Counted from the stretch's first letter, positions 1 to 9,513 are shown. The stretch: DNA of 64,000 bases from Ahniella affigens (GCF_003015185.1 NZ_CP027860.1:3896501-3960500); one strand, 5' to 3'. The notes: generated by a model from the letters alone, not told the origin. Program-made: numbers and translations.

Positions 1-1785
1 ACGCCCTTCCGCCATTGCGATATCGGACGCGGTCTCCAGGGCCAAAGCCAGCGCATCGGGATCGGCAGGTTTGAGCAGTCGTGTCTCCGCCACCCACGCA
101 TCAATCAGAACCCGAGCCTGTTTGATATCGCCACCTTCCTGTTCGAACAAGGCACGCGCGGGCAGGTAATCCATACGCGACGGATCATTCGCAGGCAGCT
201 TACGAAAATCGGCATCAATTCGTTCAACCAATGCCCGGGCAGCCGGATAGTCACTCAGCGCGTTGTGCGCTTCCAGCATCGTCACTTGCAATGCGCGGCG
301 GTCGACATCGCTGGCGGCTTCTAGATCGGCGTCTTTCGCGAGTGCCAATGCCTGCTCGAAATCGCCAAGATCCAAGTACACACGCGCCAGCGTACTGCGC
401 AGTGCTGCCGCAACGGCTGGCTCAGCAGCCACTTCCGACAGCGCGTTATTGCTGCCGAGATCAAGGGCCTCACGCACCGTTAATACGACCCCACCATTCT
501 GATCTGGGCCAGCAGCGGCCAGCAGCGTCCGCATGGCCGATCCGACCACTTCGGCGGTCTTTGCCGCGCGCTGCGCGCGCTCGGCTTCGGCGCGAGCGCG
601 CGCCGCTTGCACGGACGACACGATCGCGCCGGTCAGAATTGACATCAATACCAACCCGGCAAGCGCTGCCGCGAGGCGATGGCGTTGCAACCACAACCTG
701 AGGCGATACCAGCTGGAGTCGGGCCGCGCGCTGATCGGAAAGCCATCGCGAAAGCGGCGCAAGTCATCGGCCAACAGAGCCACCGAGGCATAGCGCCGCT
801 CCGGCTTCCGTGCGAGTGCTTTGAGGGTGATGGTATCGAGATCTTCAGGTACCACCAGCGTGACCGGCAGCGTTTTCGCTTCACCACCGCCCGGCGCCTT
901 GCTCGGCGGTTCGGGGTCGGTGTTCGCAATCTGATGCATCAGATTGACCGAGCTGCTGGCGCGATACGGCCGTTGTCCGGCCAGGAGCTCATACAGCAAG
1001 CCACCCAACGCGTAGACATCAGTAGCGACGGTCACCGCTTCCCCACTGATCTGCTCGGGCGCCGCATAAGCCAGCGTCATCGGCGCGCGGGTTTCGGTCA
1101 GTTGATCGGTATCGTCCAGCACTTTGGCAATCCCGAAGTCGAGCAACTTCACTCGACCGGTGCCGTCGACCAATACATTCGCCGGCTTGAGATCGCGATG
1201 CACGATCAGATGTTGATGCGCGTATTGCACGGCATCGCAAATCTGCAGGATCAAATCCAATCTTTGGCGCAGCGTGCTGGCTTCAGTCTGGACAAAGCGA
1301 TCGAGCGTTTGCCCGTCGACGTACTCCATTGCGTACCAGGGGACGCCGTTCCAGTCACCGCCATCAAGAATGCGACCGATATGAGGGTGCTGCAATCTCG
1401 CCAGCAGCGTGCGTTCGCGTTGAAAGCGTTGCAACAGACCGCGATGACCGGCGTGTAGCCATTTGATTGCGACGATTTGCGCGAACCCATCCGTTCGCTC
1501 CGCCAGCCACACGACACCCATCCCGCCGGCGCCCAATTCACGAACCAAGCGGAACGCCCCGACTTGCAAGCCCGGCTGCAAACTACTGAGCTGCGGCGAC
1601 GTACCGTGTTCGGCCGTTGGCGCAGCGGCAAGGCGCGAGACCTCCAGCTCCGATAGAGCGACGGCTTCCAGAATGGCCACCTCTGCTGACGGATCGCCTG
1701 GGCACGCAGACTGCACGTAGGCCACCCGCTCTGAGGCGGGCAGATCCAAGGCCTGCCGGATGACTAACACGTGCTCGGGTTTCAT
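1..1785 (-). CDS. Serine/threonine protein kinase with C-terminal helical repeat region (3' end outside window)
   Basis: The reading frame is open from the ATG at 1785 to the left edge, giving 595 residues of an incomplete protein. A short N-terminal domain (MKPEHVLVIRQALDLP...) precedes a Hanks-type kinase domain with glycine loop GAGGMGV, catalytic Lys108 in VAIKW, HRDLKPANV with Asp198, DFG at Asp216, and AAPEQ. A hydrophobic segment at about residues 368-390 should anchor the kinase in the inner membrane. The following Ala/Leu-rich helical stretch looks like TPR repeats and continues past the edge. Kinases of this layout phosphorylate Ser/Thr on partner proteins and use the periplasmic repeats for sensing or assembly; the substrate here is unknown. 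A related N-terminus survives as a remnant at 8269-8418. Confidence 0.9.
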   Translation of the reverse strand, partial: MKPEHVLVIRQALDLPASERVAYVQSACPGDPSAEVAILEAVALSELEVSRLAAAPTAEHGTSPQLSSLQPGLQVGAFRLVRELGAGGMGVVWLAERTDGFAQIVAIKWLHAGHRGLLQRFQRERTLLARLQHPHIGRILDGGDWNGVPWYAMEYVDGQTLDRFVQTEASTLRQRLDLILQICDAVQYAHQHLIVHRDLKPANVLVDGTGRVKLLDFGIAKVLDDTDQLTETRAPMTLAYAAPEQISGEAVTVATDVYALGGLLYELLAGQRPYRASSSVNLMHQIANTDPEPPSKAPGGGEAKTLPVTLVVPEDLDTITLKALARKPERRYASVALLADDLRRFRDGFPISARPDSSWYRLRLWLQRHRLAAALAGLVLMSILTGAIVSSVQAARARAEAERAQRAAKTAEVVGSAMRTLLAAAGPDQNGGVVLTVREALDLGSNNALSEVAAEPAVAAALRSTLARVYLDLGDFEQALALAKDADLEAASDVDRRALQVTMLEAHNALSDYPAARALVERIDADFRKLPANDPSRMDYLPARALFEQEGGDIKQARVLIDAWVAETRLLKPADPDALALALETASDIAMAEGR

Positions 1786-1802
1786 GGGTGCGAGGATACC
1801 GC

Positions 1803-1850
1803 GCCGCGGAACGCATCCGTTACGCCGTCAAACATGGCGTGATGGATTGC
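1803..1850 (+). pseudogene. Remnant of the 3' end of a NarL/FixJ-type response regulator gene
   Basis: Frame +, positions 1806-1847, reads AERIRYAVKHGVMD. The intact regulator at 14608-15252 ends AELIRYAVKHGLMD. Twelve of 14 residues and 34 of 42 bases agree, which is much more than expected in a gap between two genes. The stop codon of the regulator is replaced by TGC, and nothing upstream belongs to a response regulator, because the kinase start at 1785 intervenes. I read it as a scar of a lost regulator gene or of a recombination involving a relative of the 15.2 kb locus. Seen: the similarity. Inferred: the origin. Confidence 0.6.
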
Positions 1851-1904
1851 TCGATCCGAGGGGCGCGGCCGGTGGCCCGGACCGCGCACCATTCAGAGCC
1901 GACG

Positions 1905-4900
1905 TCAGCGCAGATCAACCGACTGCAAGCGCGTTTCGTCGCCTTCCGATTGAACCGTCCACGTGAGGATCGGTTCGTCGTCGTCCGAAAGCCAGTCGGA
2001 CCATTCCCACGTTCCCAAGGCATCCCGGCGCGCCAGACGGTACTGAACCAAGTCATTGACCTTACGGGCGTAGACGCGGGCAGCCGGCCCCTGATTGTCT
2101 TCAATTTCGAACACCATGCGCGCAACGGGGTCCAGCAACGCACGCAGTGCATCAGTCGGCAACGGCAACGCCTGTTTGCCGAGAAGCTGCGCGCCACCCT
2201 CAAAGCTGTCCTGGAAGAGGTATGCCAGGCGATCGATATCGGTCGCCGCATTGTTGCTGACTTGCGGGTCGTCAATCGTGGCGTCGGCAGGCAGGCCAAG
2301 CATGGCGGTGTTGCTGATTTCGGACGGGCTGCCTATAACTGTGCCGGCGACCGTTGCGATCACTTGCGCGCCCACCGGAAAGACCGCCAGCGCGAGATCC
2401 AGGTTGCCATTGCCGGCACTGAGCGGGCAGCTGACACCGCCGCTGCTGGTGCATGTCCACGTGACACTGCCGAGTTCACCCGGGACCAGATCCACAAGAC
2501 GAACTTGTGCTGCGGCATCAGGCCCGATGTTGTCCACGATGATCGTATAGGTCAATGCATCACCTGCCACATAGGTCGTGACGGCATCGGTCTTGCTGAC
2601 GGCCAAGTCACTGAGCGCGTACACCATCGTCTCGACATTGGCGCTGCCTTGCGACGTCGCCGCCAGAAAGTTGCCATCGCTGGACGCGAACTGGGCGCTG
2701 ATGGTTCGGGGCCCGAGGGTTGCGAACGTCAACGCGCATTCTGGCGTCGCCGTAGGCAGAATCACGCTGCAGGAATCCGCACCACTACTCAAGGTTATGG
2801 TGCCGACGGGCGTGCCAGCACCAGGCGCCACAACGGTCAGCTCGACTGCGAACGACGTCGCCTGCCCAATGCGGCTCCGAGCCGGCCCGTGGACGGTCAC
2901 TGCGGTCGTCGCCGCTGTCACGACATGCGTCACGCCCGGGCTGCTACTGCTCGTATGCAATGCGTTGTCCGGCACATAGCTGGCGACCATTGTCTTGGTG
3001 CCAATATTGGTGCTGACCAAATTGCAGGTCGCGGCACTGGTCGTAGCAGTCGTGGCGACCAACACCACGGGACCGCAAGTCGCACTGCCATCGCTGACCG
3101 ACACGCTGCCGCTGGGAGCGCTGGTCGTGCCACTGACTTGCACCTGCACCGCATACGACTCACCGACCACCGTGGCTGTTGGCGTGTGACTGAGAATTGT
3201 GGTGACGCTGGCTTCAGGATCGTCGTCCAGAATGGTGCCAGTGGCGGTGTCATTGCCCAGACTGACATTGCCCACGGCGCTCAGGCCAGACAGGACGACG
3301 CTGAATGTCTCATCCAACTCGTCCAGCGCATCATCTTGAATTGTGACGGACACGGTCTGACTGCTGGTGCTGTTTGCGGCGAAACTGATCGGCGCTGCAA
3401 AGACCGCGATGAAGTCAGCATTGCTGGCCGTGCCGATCAGGGTATTGGCAGACAGGCTGACACCGGATTGCACCGGGTTGCTCAAGGTCACGACGAAGTT
3501 CATCGGCGAGCTGGCCTCGCTCTGCGCCACCGTAAGCGGCGAGAAGCTGACCGTTGCATGATCGTTATCGCTGATCGTGAGCGCGCCGCTGCCATCAATG
3601 ATCGTGGTGGTACCAACCGAGTTACTGATCGGACCGATATTGACAGTCGCGCTCTCACTCCCCTCGACGGTGGTATCACTTAGAACCGGCACAGAGATTA
3701 TCTGAGTCAATGCGCCGCCTGCGGCGAACACCAAACTACCGCTTACGCTGGTGTAGTCACTGCCTGCCACCGCGGTGCCCGCACTGACGCTGTAGGGCAC
3801 CGTAAAAGCCGTCGTGGCGTTGCTCCGAGTGACGGTGAAGACCGCATTGCTGCTGCCGGCATCACCTTCGGTCATCGAGACATCGTCGATGGTGACATTG
3901 GCGCCAGCGTTGTTCAGACTGAAATTAACGGGCGTACTGGCGCCCCGAGCGCTGGCGCTGACACTGTAGCTACCGATACTGGCATTGGCCGTAGCCTGAC
4001 TACTTGCACTGTTACCGCTGATGACGGCATTGACGGGACTGAAGCTGGCACTGGCGCCACTGACTGGCGCACTGAAACTGACCTCACCGCCATTGACCGG
4101 TTCACCAACACTGAGCGCAGCGACGCTCAACACCAGCGGATTGGCGAATGCTTGCCCCGGTCCAGCGGTCTGGTTGTTGCCACTGCTCAGACTCAAGCCA
4201 AACCCTCGGGATTCGTACGCGCCGATATCGACGGTTCCAAACTGCGGCCGGGCGACGCCGCGCTGGTCCATGCTGGGCGCGCCCGTATTGCTACCCGCAT
4301 CAATCGCGGGACTGCCTGGCAACAGGGCATGCGTCAACGTGCTGCCAGCATAGCTCCCAAGGGGCGCCAGCAACGCACTGGTATTGATCAAATCACCTGG
4401 TCCACCGCCGCCACTAGCATCGTCTGAGAGATTGTTGCCGAGCGAGTTGTTGGTGCCACCGCCGCTACTTGCCACATTCGTGCCGGCGTTGTCGGCGTAG
4501 ATATTGTTGCGCAGACTGCTGCTGGCTGTGCCAGAGACCACTTGCGTCAACACAGGGCTACCGGCACCGGCGTGGGCCGCCACCGTACTGTTCAGCAGAG
4601 TGAGCGTGGCATTGCCTCCGGACTCAGCTTGGATGTGAATGCCCGGCCCAGCACTGCTGGCTGTGTTGTTTGAGATCGTGCAATTGCTGACATTGAGGCT
4701 GGTGGCCGCACCCTGTGAACGCGCCAAGATGGCGCCACCCGTCTGCGCCGAGTTTCCAGACAACGTGCTGCGGGTCAGGATCGCACTGCCACCATTCGGC
4801 ATGGCCAACGCCCCACCGATGCCGGCAGCGCTATTGCCAGACAGCGTGCTGTTGCTGATCACCAACGTGCCGCCGTTGTTGGCGATGCCACCACCACCAA

Positions 4901-7883
4901 AGCTGCCGGTACTGGCATTGCCAGAGATCACGGCATCCTGCACCGTCAGATCGCCCGCATTCTGAATGCCGCCGCCAAACCCAGCGACGCTGCCGTTGCT
5001 GATGTTCAGATTATCGAGCAACACAATCGTCCCGCTGGTGATGTCCAAGATGCGGAAGTTCGGACTGCCTGCCACGCGCGTCAGCGTGACCCCAGCACCG
5101 CCGTCGAGGGTGAGGTTCTTGTTGATCGACACCTGCGCCGAGCTCAAGTTGACGGTCGTCACACCCGGTGCAAACGTGATCGTGCTGTTGGCGCAGGCAT
5201 CGGCAATGATCTGCCGCAGCGAACCGGCACCACTATCGTTGCCAATGCTGACCACCGTGGCCGGACAACTGATATTGAATGCCGTGGAGGTCGCACCCGT
5301 CAGACCCGAGCTACTGGCTGACAGTGTGTAGCCGGTACCGGCGTTATTGATGCTGAGCCCCGAGAAGGTCGCGATGCCGGCGACTGCATTGACCGTAGTG
5401 ATACCAGACAGAGTGCCGCCGGCCGGATTGTTGGCAATCGCCAACGTCACGGCGGCCGTGGTGGACGTGAGGTTGCCAGCCGAGTCCAGAATGCGCACCG
5501 TCGGTGCTGGCGTGATAGGGGTATTGGTCAGTGCCGACGTCGGCTGTTGGAGAAACTGCAAGCGATTGTTTTCAGTGATCGTGACCGTATGCGTGCCCGT
5601 GGCCGTGGTGTTGGTGCCCGCACTGGTGACGGCACCGAATGCCAGCGAGAACGTCTGATCGCCCTCGCCCAGCCCATCCGAAACGATGGCGGTGTTGACG
5701 GTTCGCGTCGCGCCGCTGACGGACCCGGCCGGAAACGTGATCGATGTCGTGCTGAGACTAAAATCGGCTGCGGTCGCCGTGCCGTTGCTCGCTGAGATCG
5801 CGATGGTCACCGCATTCTCCAGTGAGCCACCACTAGGCGTTGAATTGATGGTCAGTACCGCAGTGACTGCATGCGGGGTGGTGGTCTCGGGCGCAATGCT
5901 TGTTGCGTTCGACCAGGTCACAGTCGCCGTGTCGCTCGCACTGATGCGGACCGTGCTCTGAATCGAACCGGCAGCACCGGTACTAACGTTCACACCGTGA
6001 TCGAGCACGACATCGAAGAACTCGGCTTCTTCGACCAAGTCGTCATTGATGATGGCTACCGGCACCGTGAGACTTTGGCCCGAGGTCGTTCCGATCGGAA
6101 TCGCGATGGTCAAGGCGCCGTTGCTGATCGCCGTGTAATCGACATTCGAGGTCGCGGCATTGGCCCCAACCAACTGCACCGTGTAGGCGTCGAACGAACC
6201 CGCTATGCCCATACTGCCAGCACTGGCCGTGGTGCCCGTAACCTGAAGGGTGAACGGAACATTGGCGGTACCAACGTTCTCGACGAAACCGGGCGTCGAG
6301 CCGGTGATCGTTGCGGTTTCATCGTCGACGATGGTTCGAATGTAACTTGTCCGAGCGCCAAGGCGCACGCCGCCCGTTGGTGCAGACAGAGTCAGTTGCA
6401 CTGTTTCGTTGTCTTCCAGCACGCTATCGTCAGATATGCTGAAGGCGCTGGCAATTGACAATGCGGCGCCGCTGGCCGTCCCCGCCGGCACCGTCAAGGT
6501 GCCGCTCAAGGCGTAGTCGGCAGCCGTTGCCGTACCGCCGGTCACACTGACCGTGACGGTGAACGCAGCGCTGGTTGGGCTGCCGTCTGCCGTGTTCACC
6601 ACGACGATATTGCCGAGACTGCTGGCCTCCGCGCCGCTGCTGCTGAACGCGGCGAACTGCACGGTCGTTGCTTCGGTAATGGTCACGGTATGCGTGCCCG
6701 CGGCCGTCGTATTGGTGCCAGCGCTGGTCACCGCCCCGAACGCTAGCGAGAACGTCTGATCCCCCTCGCCCAAGCCATCCGCGACAATGGCGGCGTTGAC
6801 TGTCTGCGTGGCACCGCTGACCGACCCGGCTGGAAACGTGATTGAGGTTGAACTGAGGCTATAGTCGGCGCCCGTGGCCGTGCCATTGCTCGCGGAGATC
6901 GCGACGGTCACCGCGTTTTCCAACGACCCACCGCTCGGCGAGGAGTTGATCGTCAGCACGGCATTGACGGGGTGCGTGGCGATGGTTTCGGCGGCGGTGC
7001 TGCTGGCGCTGACCCAGGTGATGGTCGCCGGGTCGGAGGCATTGATCCGAAGCGTGTGTTGAATGTGACCGGGCGCAATGGTGTCGATGTTGACGCCATG
7101 ATCTAGCTGCACGTCAAAGAACTCCCCTTCCTCGACCAGCGCGTCGTCAACGATGCTCACCGGGACTTGGAACACTTGCCCGTGCGTCGAACCTACCGGA
7201 ATGGGGATGGTCAGGGCGCCATTGCTGATCGCACCGAAATCAAGACCAGACGTTGCGGCCGTGCTGCCCACGAGCTCGACCGTATAGGCATCGAACGAAC
7301 CCGCGATGCCCATGCTACCGGCGCTCGCGGTGGTACCCGTGATCAGCAAAGTGAACGGGGCAAACGCCGTCCCCACGCCTTCGGCTACACCCGATACCGA
7401 GCCATCCAGGGTAGCGGTTTCGTCGTTGTTGATGGTGTGCACATGCGTGGTCTGCAGGCCAAGGCCACCAATGCCCGTGGGCGCGGACAGACTGAGCTGC
7501 ACCGTCTCATTCGCTTCCATGGCGCTATCGTCGATGACGCCAAAAGCGCTGGAAATTGAAAGAGTGCTGCCGTTCGCCGTGCCCGCCGGAATCGTGACCG
7601 TTCCTGTGTTCGCATAGTCGCTTGCAGACGCCGTGCCGCCGGTAACGCTGAGCGTTACCGTGAAAGGCGCCGTGGTCGGCTGCCCATCGCCTGTGGTGAC
7701 GGACAGTAGGTTTTGCAGACTGGCGGCCTCGGCAGTCGCCGTGCTCGCGGTCGCGAACTGTACGGTTGCGGTCGCCAGCACTTGCTTTGTCTGCGCCCCC
7801 GATGCCGCGGCTACGAGCGAGCCGCTGCATGCCAAGAGCAGGGCTAAGCCAATCCGATGCGCGGTGTTTGCGATGTTGTTCAT
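1905..7883 (-). CDS. Very large exported Calx-beta / beta-helix / DUF11 repeat protein
   Basis: This is a 1992-residue protein. The start at 7883 is preferred because MNNIANTAHRIGLALLLACS begins a clear Sec signal peptide and AGGAAG lies 10 bases upstream; an in-frame start at 7922 would add 13 unlikely residues. Order of modules (approximate residues): Calx-beta repeats 40-780 made of two near-identical 367-residue units, an Ig-like linker 780-865, a right-handed beta-helix of the polymorphic outer-membrane type with GSPAIDAG (choice-of-anchor Q) 870-1200, further Calx-beta 1325-1555, Ig-like 1565-1750, a DUF11 domain 1755-1860, DSFEGG near 1889, then about 100 residues of unknown type. Such proteins are secreted or cell-surface adhesins or matrix proteins. 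No enzyme motif and no sorting helix is visible at the C-terminus. Confidence 0.88.
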   Translation of the reverse strand: MNNIANTAHRIGLALLLACSGSLVAAASGAQTKQVLATATVQFATASTATAEAASLQNLLSVTTGDGQPTTAPFTVTLSVTGGTASASDYANTGTVTIPAGTANGSTLSISSAFGVIDDSAMEANETVQLSLSAPTGIGGLGLQTTHVHTINNDETATLDGSVSGVAEGVGTAFAPFTLLITGTTASAGSMGIAGSFDAYTVELVGSTAATSGLDFGAISNGALTIPIPVGSTHGQVFQVPVSIVDDALVEEGEFFDVQLDHGVNIDTIAPGHIQHTLRINASDPATITWVSASSTAAETIATHPVNAVLTINSSPSGGSLENAVTVAISASNGTATGADYSLSSTSITFPAGSVSGATQTVNAAIVADGLGEGDQTFSLAFGAVTSAGTNTTAAGTHTVTITEATTVQFAAFSSSGAEASSLGNIVVVNTADGSPTSAAFTVTVSVTGGTATAADYALSGTLTVPAGTASGAALSIASAFSISDDSVLEDNETVQLTLSAPTGGVRLGARTSYIRTIVDDETATITGSTPGFVENVGTANVPFTLQVTGTTASAGSMGIAGSFDAYTVQLVGANAATSNVDYTAISNGALTIAIPIGTTSGQSLTVPVAIINDDLVEEAEFFDVVLDHGVNVSTGAAGSIQSTVRISASDTATVTWSNATSIAPETTTPHAVTAVLTINSTPSGGSLENAVTIAISASNGTATAADFSLSTTSITFPAGSVSGATRTVNTAIVSDGLGEGDQTFSLAFGAVTSAGTNTTATGTHTVTITENNRLQFLQQPTSALTNTPITPAPTVRILDSAGNLTSTTAAVTLAIANNPAGGTLSGITTVNAVAGIATFSGLSINNAGTGYTLSASSSGLTGATSTAFNISCPATVVSIGNDSGAGSLRQIIADACANSTITFAPGVTTVNLSSAQVSINKNLTLDGGAGVTLTRVAGSPNFRILDITSGTIVLLDNLNISNGSVAGFGGGIQNAGDLTVQDAVISGNASTGSFGGGGIANNGGTLVISNSTLSGNSAAGIGGALAMPNGGSAILTRSTLSGNSAQTGGAILARSQGAATSLNVSNCTISNNTASSAGPGIHIQAESGGNATLTLLNSTVAAHAGAGSPVLTQVVSGTASSSLRNNIYADNAGTNVASSGGGTNNSLGNNLSDDASGGGGPGDLINTSALLAPLGSYAGSTLTHALLPGSPAIDAGSNTGAPSMDQRGVARPQFGTVDIGAYESRGFGLSLSSGNNQTAGPGQAFANPLVLSVAALSVGEPVNGGEVSFSAPVSGASASFSPVNAVISGNSASSQATANASIGSYSVSASARGASTPVNFSLNNAGANVTIDDVSMTEGDAGSSNAVFTVTRSNATTAFTVPYSVSAGTAVAGSDYTSVSGSLVFAAGGALTQIISVPVLSDTTVEGSESATVNIGPISNSVGTTTIIDGSGALTISDNDHATVSFSPLTVAQSEASSPMNFVVTLSNPVQSGVSLSANTLIGTASNADFIAVFAAPISFAANSTSSQTVSVTIQDDALDELDETFSVVLSGLSAVGNVSLGNDTATGTILDDDPEASVTTILSHTPTATVVGESYAVQVQVSGTTSAPSGSVSVSDGSATCGPVVLVATTATTSAATCNLVSTNIGTKTMVASYVPDNALHTSSSSPGVTHVVTAATTAVTVHGPARSRIGQATSFAVELTVVAPGAGTPVGTITLSSGADSCSVILPTATPECALTFATLGPRTISAQFASSDGNFLAATSQGSANVETMVYALSDLAVSKTDAVTTYVAGDALTYTIIVDNIGPDAAAQVRLVDLVPGELGSVTWTCTSSGGVSCPLSAGNGNLDLALAVFPVGAQVIATVAGTVIGSPSEISNTAMLGLPADATIDDPQVSNNAATDIDRLAYLFQDSFEGGAQLLGKQALPLPTDALRALLDPVARMVFEIEDNQGPAARVYARKVNDLVQYRLARRDALGTWEWSDWLSDDDEPILTWTVQSEGDETRLQSVDLR
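5566..7767 (-). repeat. Two tandem 1101-nt (367-residue) units inside the Calx-beta gene
   Basis: Unit 1 (about 6667-7767) and unit 2 (about 5566-6666) run in the same order and frame with a constant offset of 1101 bases. For example, the stretch beginning at 5641 recurs at 6742. Each unit holds Calx-beta modules starting at a TVQFA segment and ending at HTVTITE. The offset is exactly divisible by three, so the duplication extends the protein without a frame change. The copies differ mostly at silent positions. Unit boundaries are approximate. Confidence 0.85.
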
Positions 7884-8268
7884 GGGTTGACGGCTTCCTG
7901 CGTGGGGTGATCGGTACGGCATCTTCGTTGTTGGTTTCCGGCAGCGATGACCTTTGGTTGGCTTCTGCCGCCTGCGTTGGTTCGACCAGCGTGCCGAAAC
8001 AGTGCTTCAGCGCGCTCCAGTCAGTAGCGCCATGGCATCCAAGCGCGGGCTCTCGCTCCGACCATGACGCCGACGCACCGGTCTCAGTATCGGTGAACAG
8101 CGTTGCGAGAAGTTGCAGGAATTTTGCAGAGCGCGCTCCGGTTTGCCAGCAAGCGAAGTCAACCCGCATGGATCGAGGCCTCAGCAGCCGTCCGGCTGCA
8201 ACATTCGCTCCCCGGTGATCGACGATTCTATTGACCCGGCACGAACGATTCAGCAACTAGCCGCCGGG
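7884..8268. other. Gene-poor stretch upstream of the Calx-beta gene
   Basis: No convincing gene lies here. Open frames exist on both strands, but their composition is arbitrary, with no signal peptide, ribosome site or recognisable domain. The stretch should hold the promoter of the Calx-beta gene; I could not assign clear -35 and -10 boxes. An inverted repeat begins at 8229. Confidence 0.5.
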
Positions 8269-8274
8269 TCAATA
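8229..8274. repeat. Perfect 12-bp inverted repeat with 22-bp loop
   Basis: TATTGACCCGGC (8229-8240) is followed after 22 bases by its exact reverse complement GCCGGGTCAATA (8263-8274). The right arm covers the stop codon of the kinase remnant at 8269-8418. No T-run follows on either strand, so a terminator is not well supported. It may be a regulator site, an RNA hairpin or the end of a lost mobile element. Confidence 0.6.
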
Positions 8275-8418
8275 AGGCAAGCCTGGCTGCGATCCGGTCA
8301 TTCGCGAATCCGCCTGCAGCGTGGGATTGGCTAGGCGCTCAAAACGCACAACGCTGGCTCGATCGGCCGTGGGCAGGTCCAGCGCTTGGCTAATGGTCAG
8401 AAGAGGCTCAGGCTTCAT
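8269..8418 (-). pseudogene. Remnant of the N-terminus of a Ser/Thr kinase paralogue
   Basis: The frame starting at the ATG at 8418 gives 49 residues beginning MKPEPLLTISQALDLP. The kinase at the left edge begins MKPEHVLVIRQALDLP, and 14 of the first 25 residues are identical. Similarity fades after about residue 25, and a stop ends the frame before any kinase motif. The N-terminal domain therefore remains while the catalytic domain is gone. It lies on the same strand as the left-edge kinase and the Calx-beta gene. A short expressed peptide is possible but less likely, since no ribosome site is evident. Confidence 0.6.
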
Positions 8419-8655
8419 CTGCGTCAGAATAAGGGCAGGCTAGGCGCCTTGGCAGATCGCCGCTCGGGTTGCTGGAAGCCCGACCAGAGCCCGCATCGGA
8501 CAACCCGCATCCGCGAGACGTCCTACCGCGCACGCAGGCGCCTGGGTGTTTTCCCTCACACAATTGAAAAGTTTCCACCAAACGGGGGGGCTCGGTGACC
8601 GCTTGCCGGTGACGCGCACTAGACTCGCGACAACTGTCAGAAAGGCCTGTCCCCC

Positions 8656-9513
8656 GTGTTTGCCTCGAATCGCGCGCGCTCCATCGTTGTCTGGCTGCTG
8701 CTTGGACTTGGATTCTCCGGGAGCAGTGCAGCGCTCGTCACCGTGACCATCATCGATGGTGACAAAGCGGATATCGAAGTCGAGTTCCCAGATGGGCAGG
8801 GCGACTTTTACAGCATCGATATGGAGATCGAGTTCGAGAATCCGGTCAATCTGACCGTGCCCTGCCTGAACGTCAGTGCCGACCAACTCGATGCCACCGA
8901 GATCAGCGCACTGCAAGCGCGCATGCCGGGTGCGCCGGGGCGCTTCGTGGTCGACCCGCTGATTCCAGTGAAAATCGTGGTCGAGCCGCTCGCAAGCTGC
9001 AATCTGCAATTCGATAACCAGATTGAGTACGAAGTCCATACCGAAGAACTGACGTTCACGTTTCCGTCGCCGTATCGCCTGATGAAAGCGCCGGTGGGAT
9101 CGAATTTCCGTGACGTGACGGCCGATGTGCTCGCTGGCAGTATCCGTGCTCGCGGCAGCAGCGGCACGTTCTCGGAGTTTGTGCTGGTTCAGGATCTGGT
9201 GCAGGACTACGCCGCCGATGCGGTCGATGGCTTCAACGCCCTGGACGCCAGACTGCGGGCGGGAGACTTGTCGTTGCTGGCCAGTGAAGTGCTGACGGAA
9301 GACCTGCGAATCGCCCGTGCCGCCTACGACCGTGGGGCCTACACGGACGCGATCACCAGACTGCAGGCGATGGTTCCCACCACCCGCAGCTTTGGTGGCA
9401 GCGCCATTCCGAATCGCTACAGCTCGCAAGGCGGCGTTATTGATGCGGTGGGCGAGATCAAGAGCCTGACGGACGCACTGGTGTACCGCGTCAGACGCGT
9501 CGCCAATCTCTGA
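8656..9513 (+). CDS. Exported protein of unknown function
   Basis: This is a 285-residue protein from a GTG at 8656, with AAAGG about ten bases upstream. The first 26 residues (IVVWLLLGLGFSGSSAA core) form a signal peptide, so export to the periplasm or envelope is expected. The mature part is beta-rich and acidic up to about residue 140 (for example IIDGDKADIEVEFPDGQGDF) and contains two cysteines (VPCLN and ASCNL) that could pair. From about residue 165 it is helical with Ala, Arg and Asp. No catalytic motif was recognised. It stands alone between the kinase remnant and the FHA operon. I do not recognise the family. Confidence 0.75.
   Translation: MFASNRARSIVVWLLLGLGFSGSSAALVTVTIIDGDKADIEVEFPDGQGDFYSIDMEIEFENPVNLTVPCLNVSADQLDATEISALQARMPGAPGRFVVDPLIPVKIVVEPLASCNLQFDNQIEYEVHTEELTFTFPSPYRLMKAPVGSNFRDVTADVLAGSIRARGSSGTFSEFVLVQDLVQDYAADAVDGFNALDARLRAGDLSLLASEVLTEDLRIARAAYDRGAYTDAITRLQAMVPTTRSFGGSAIPNRYSSQGGVIDAVGEIKSLTDALVYRVRRVANL

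Noticed and set aside
1788-3683. A 631-codon open frame on the plus strand inside the Calx-beta gene
   Set aside because: It is the antisense of a repeat-rich GC-biased gene. It lacks any domain and has Arg-, His- and Gln-rich composition. Only its first 21 codons matter, as the regulator remnant.
5871-7559. Several long plus-strand frames rich in Arg, Asp and His
   Set aside because: They are shadows of the Calx-beta repeats, and the two repeat units give two similar shadows.
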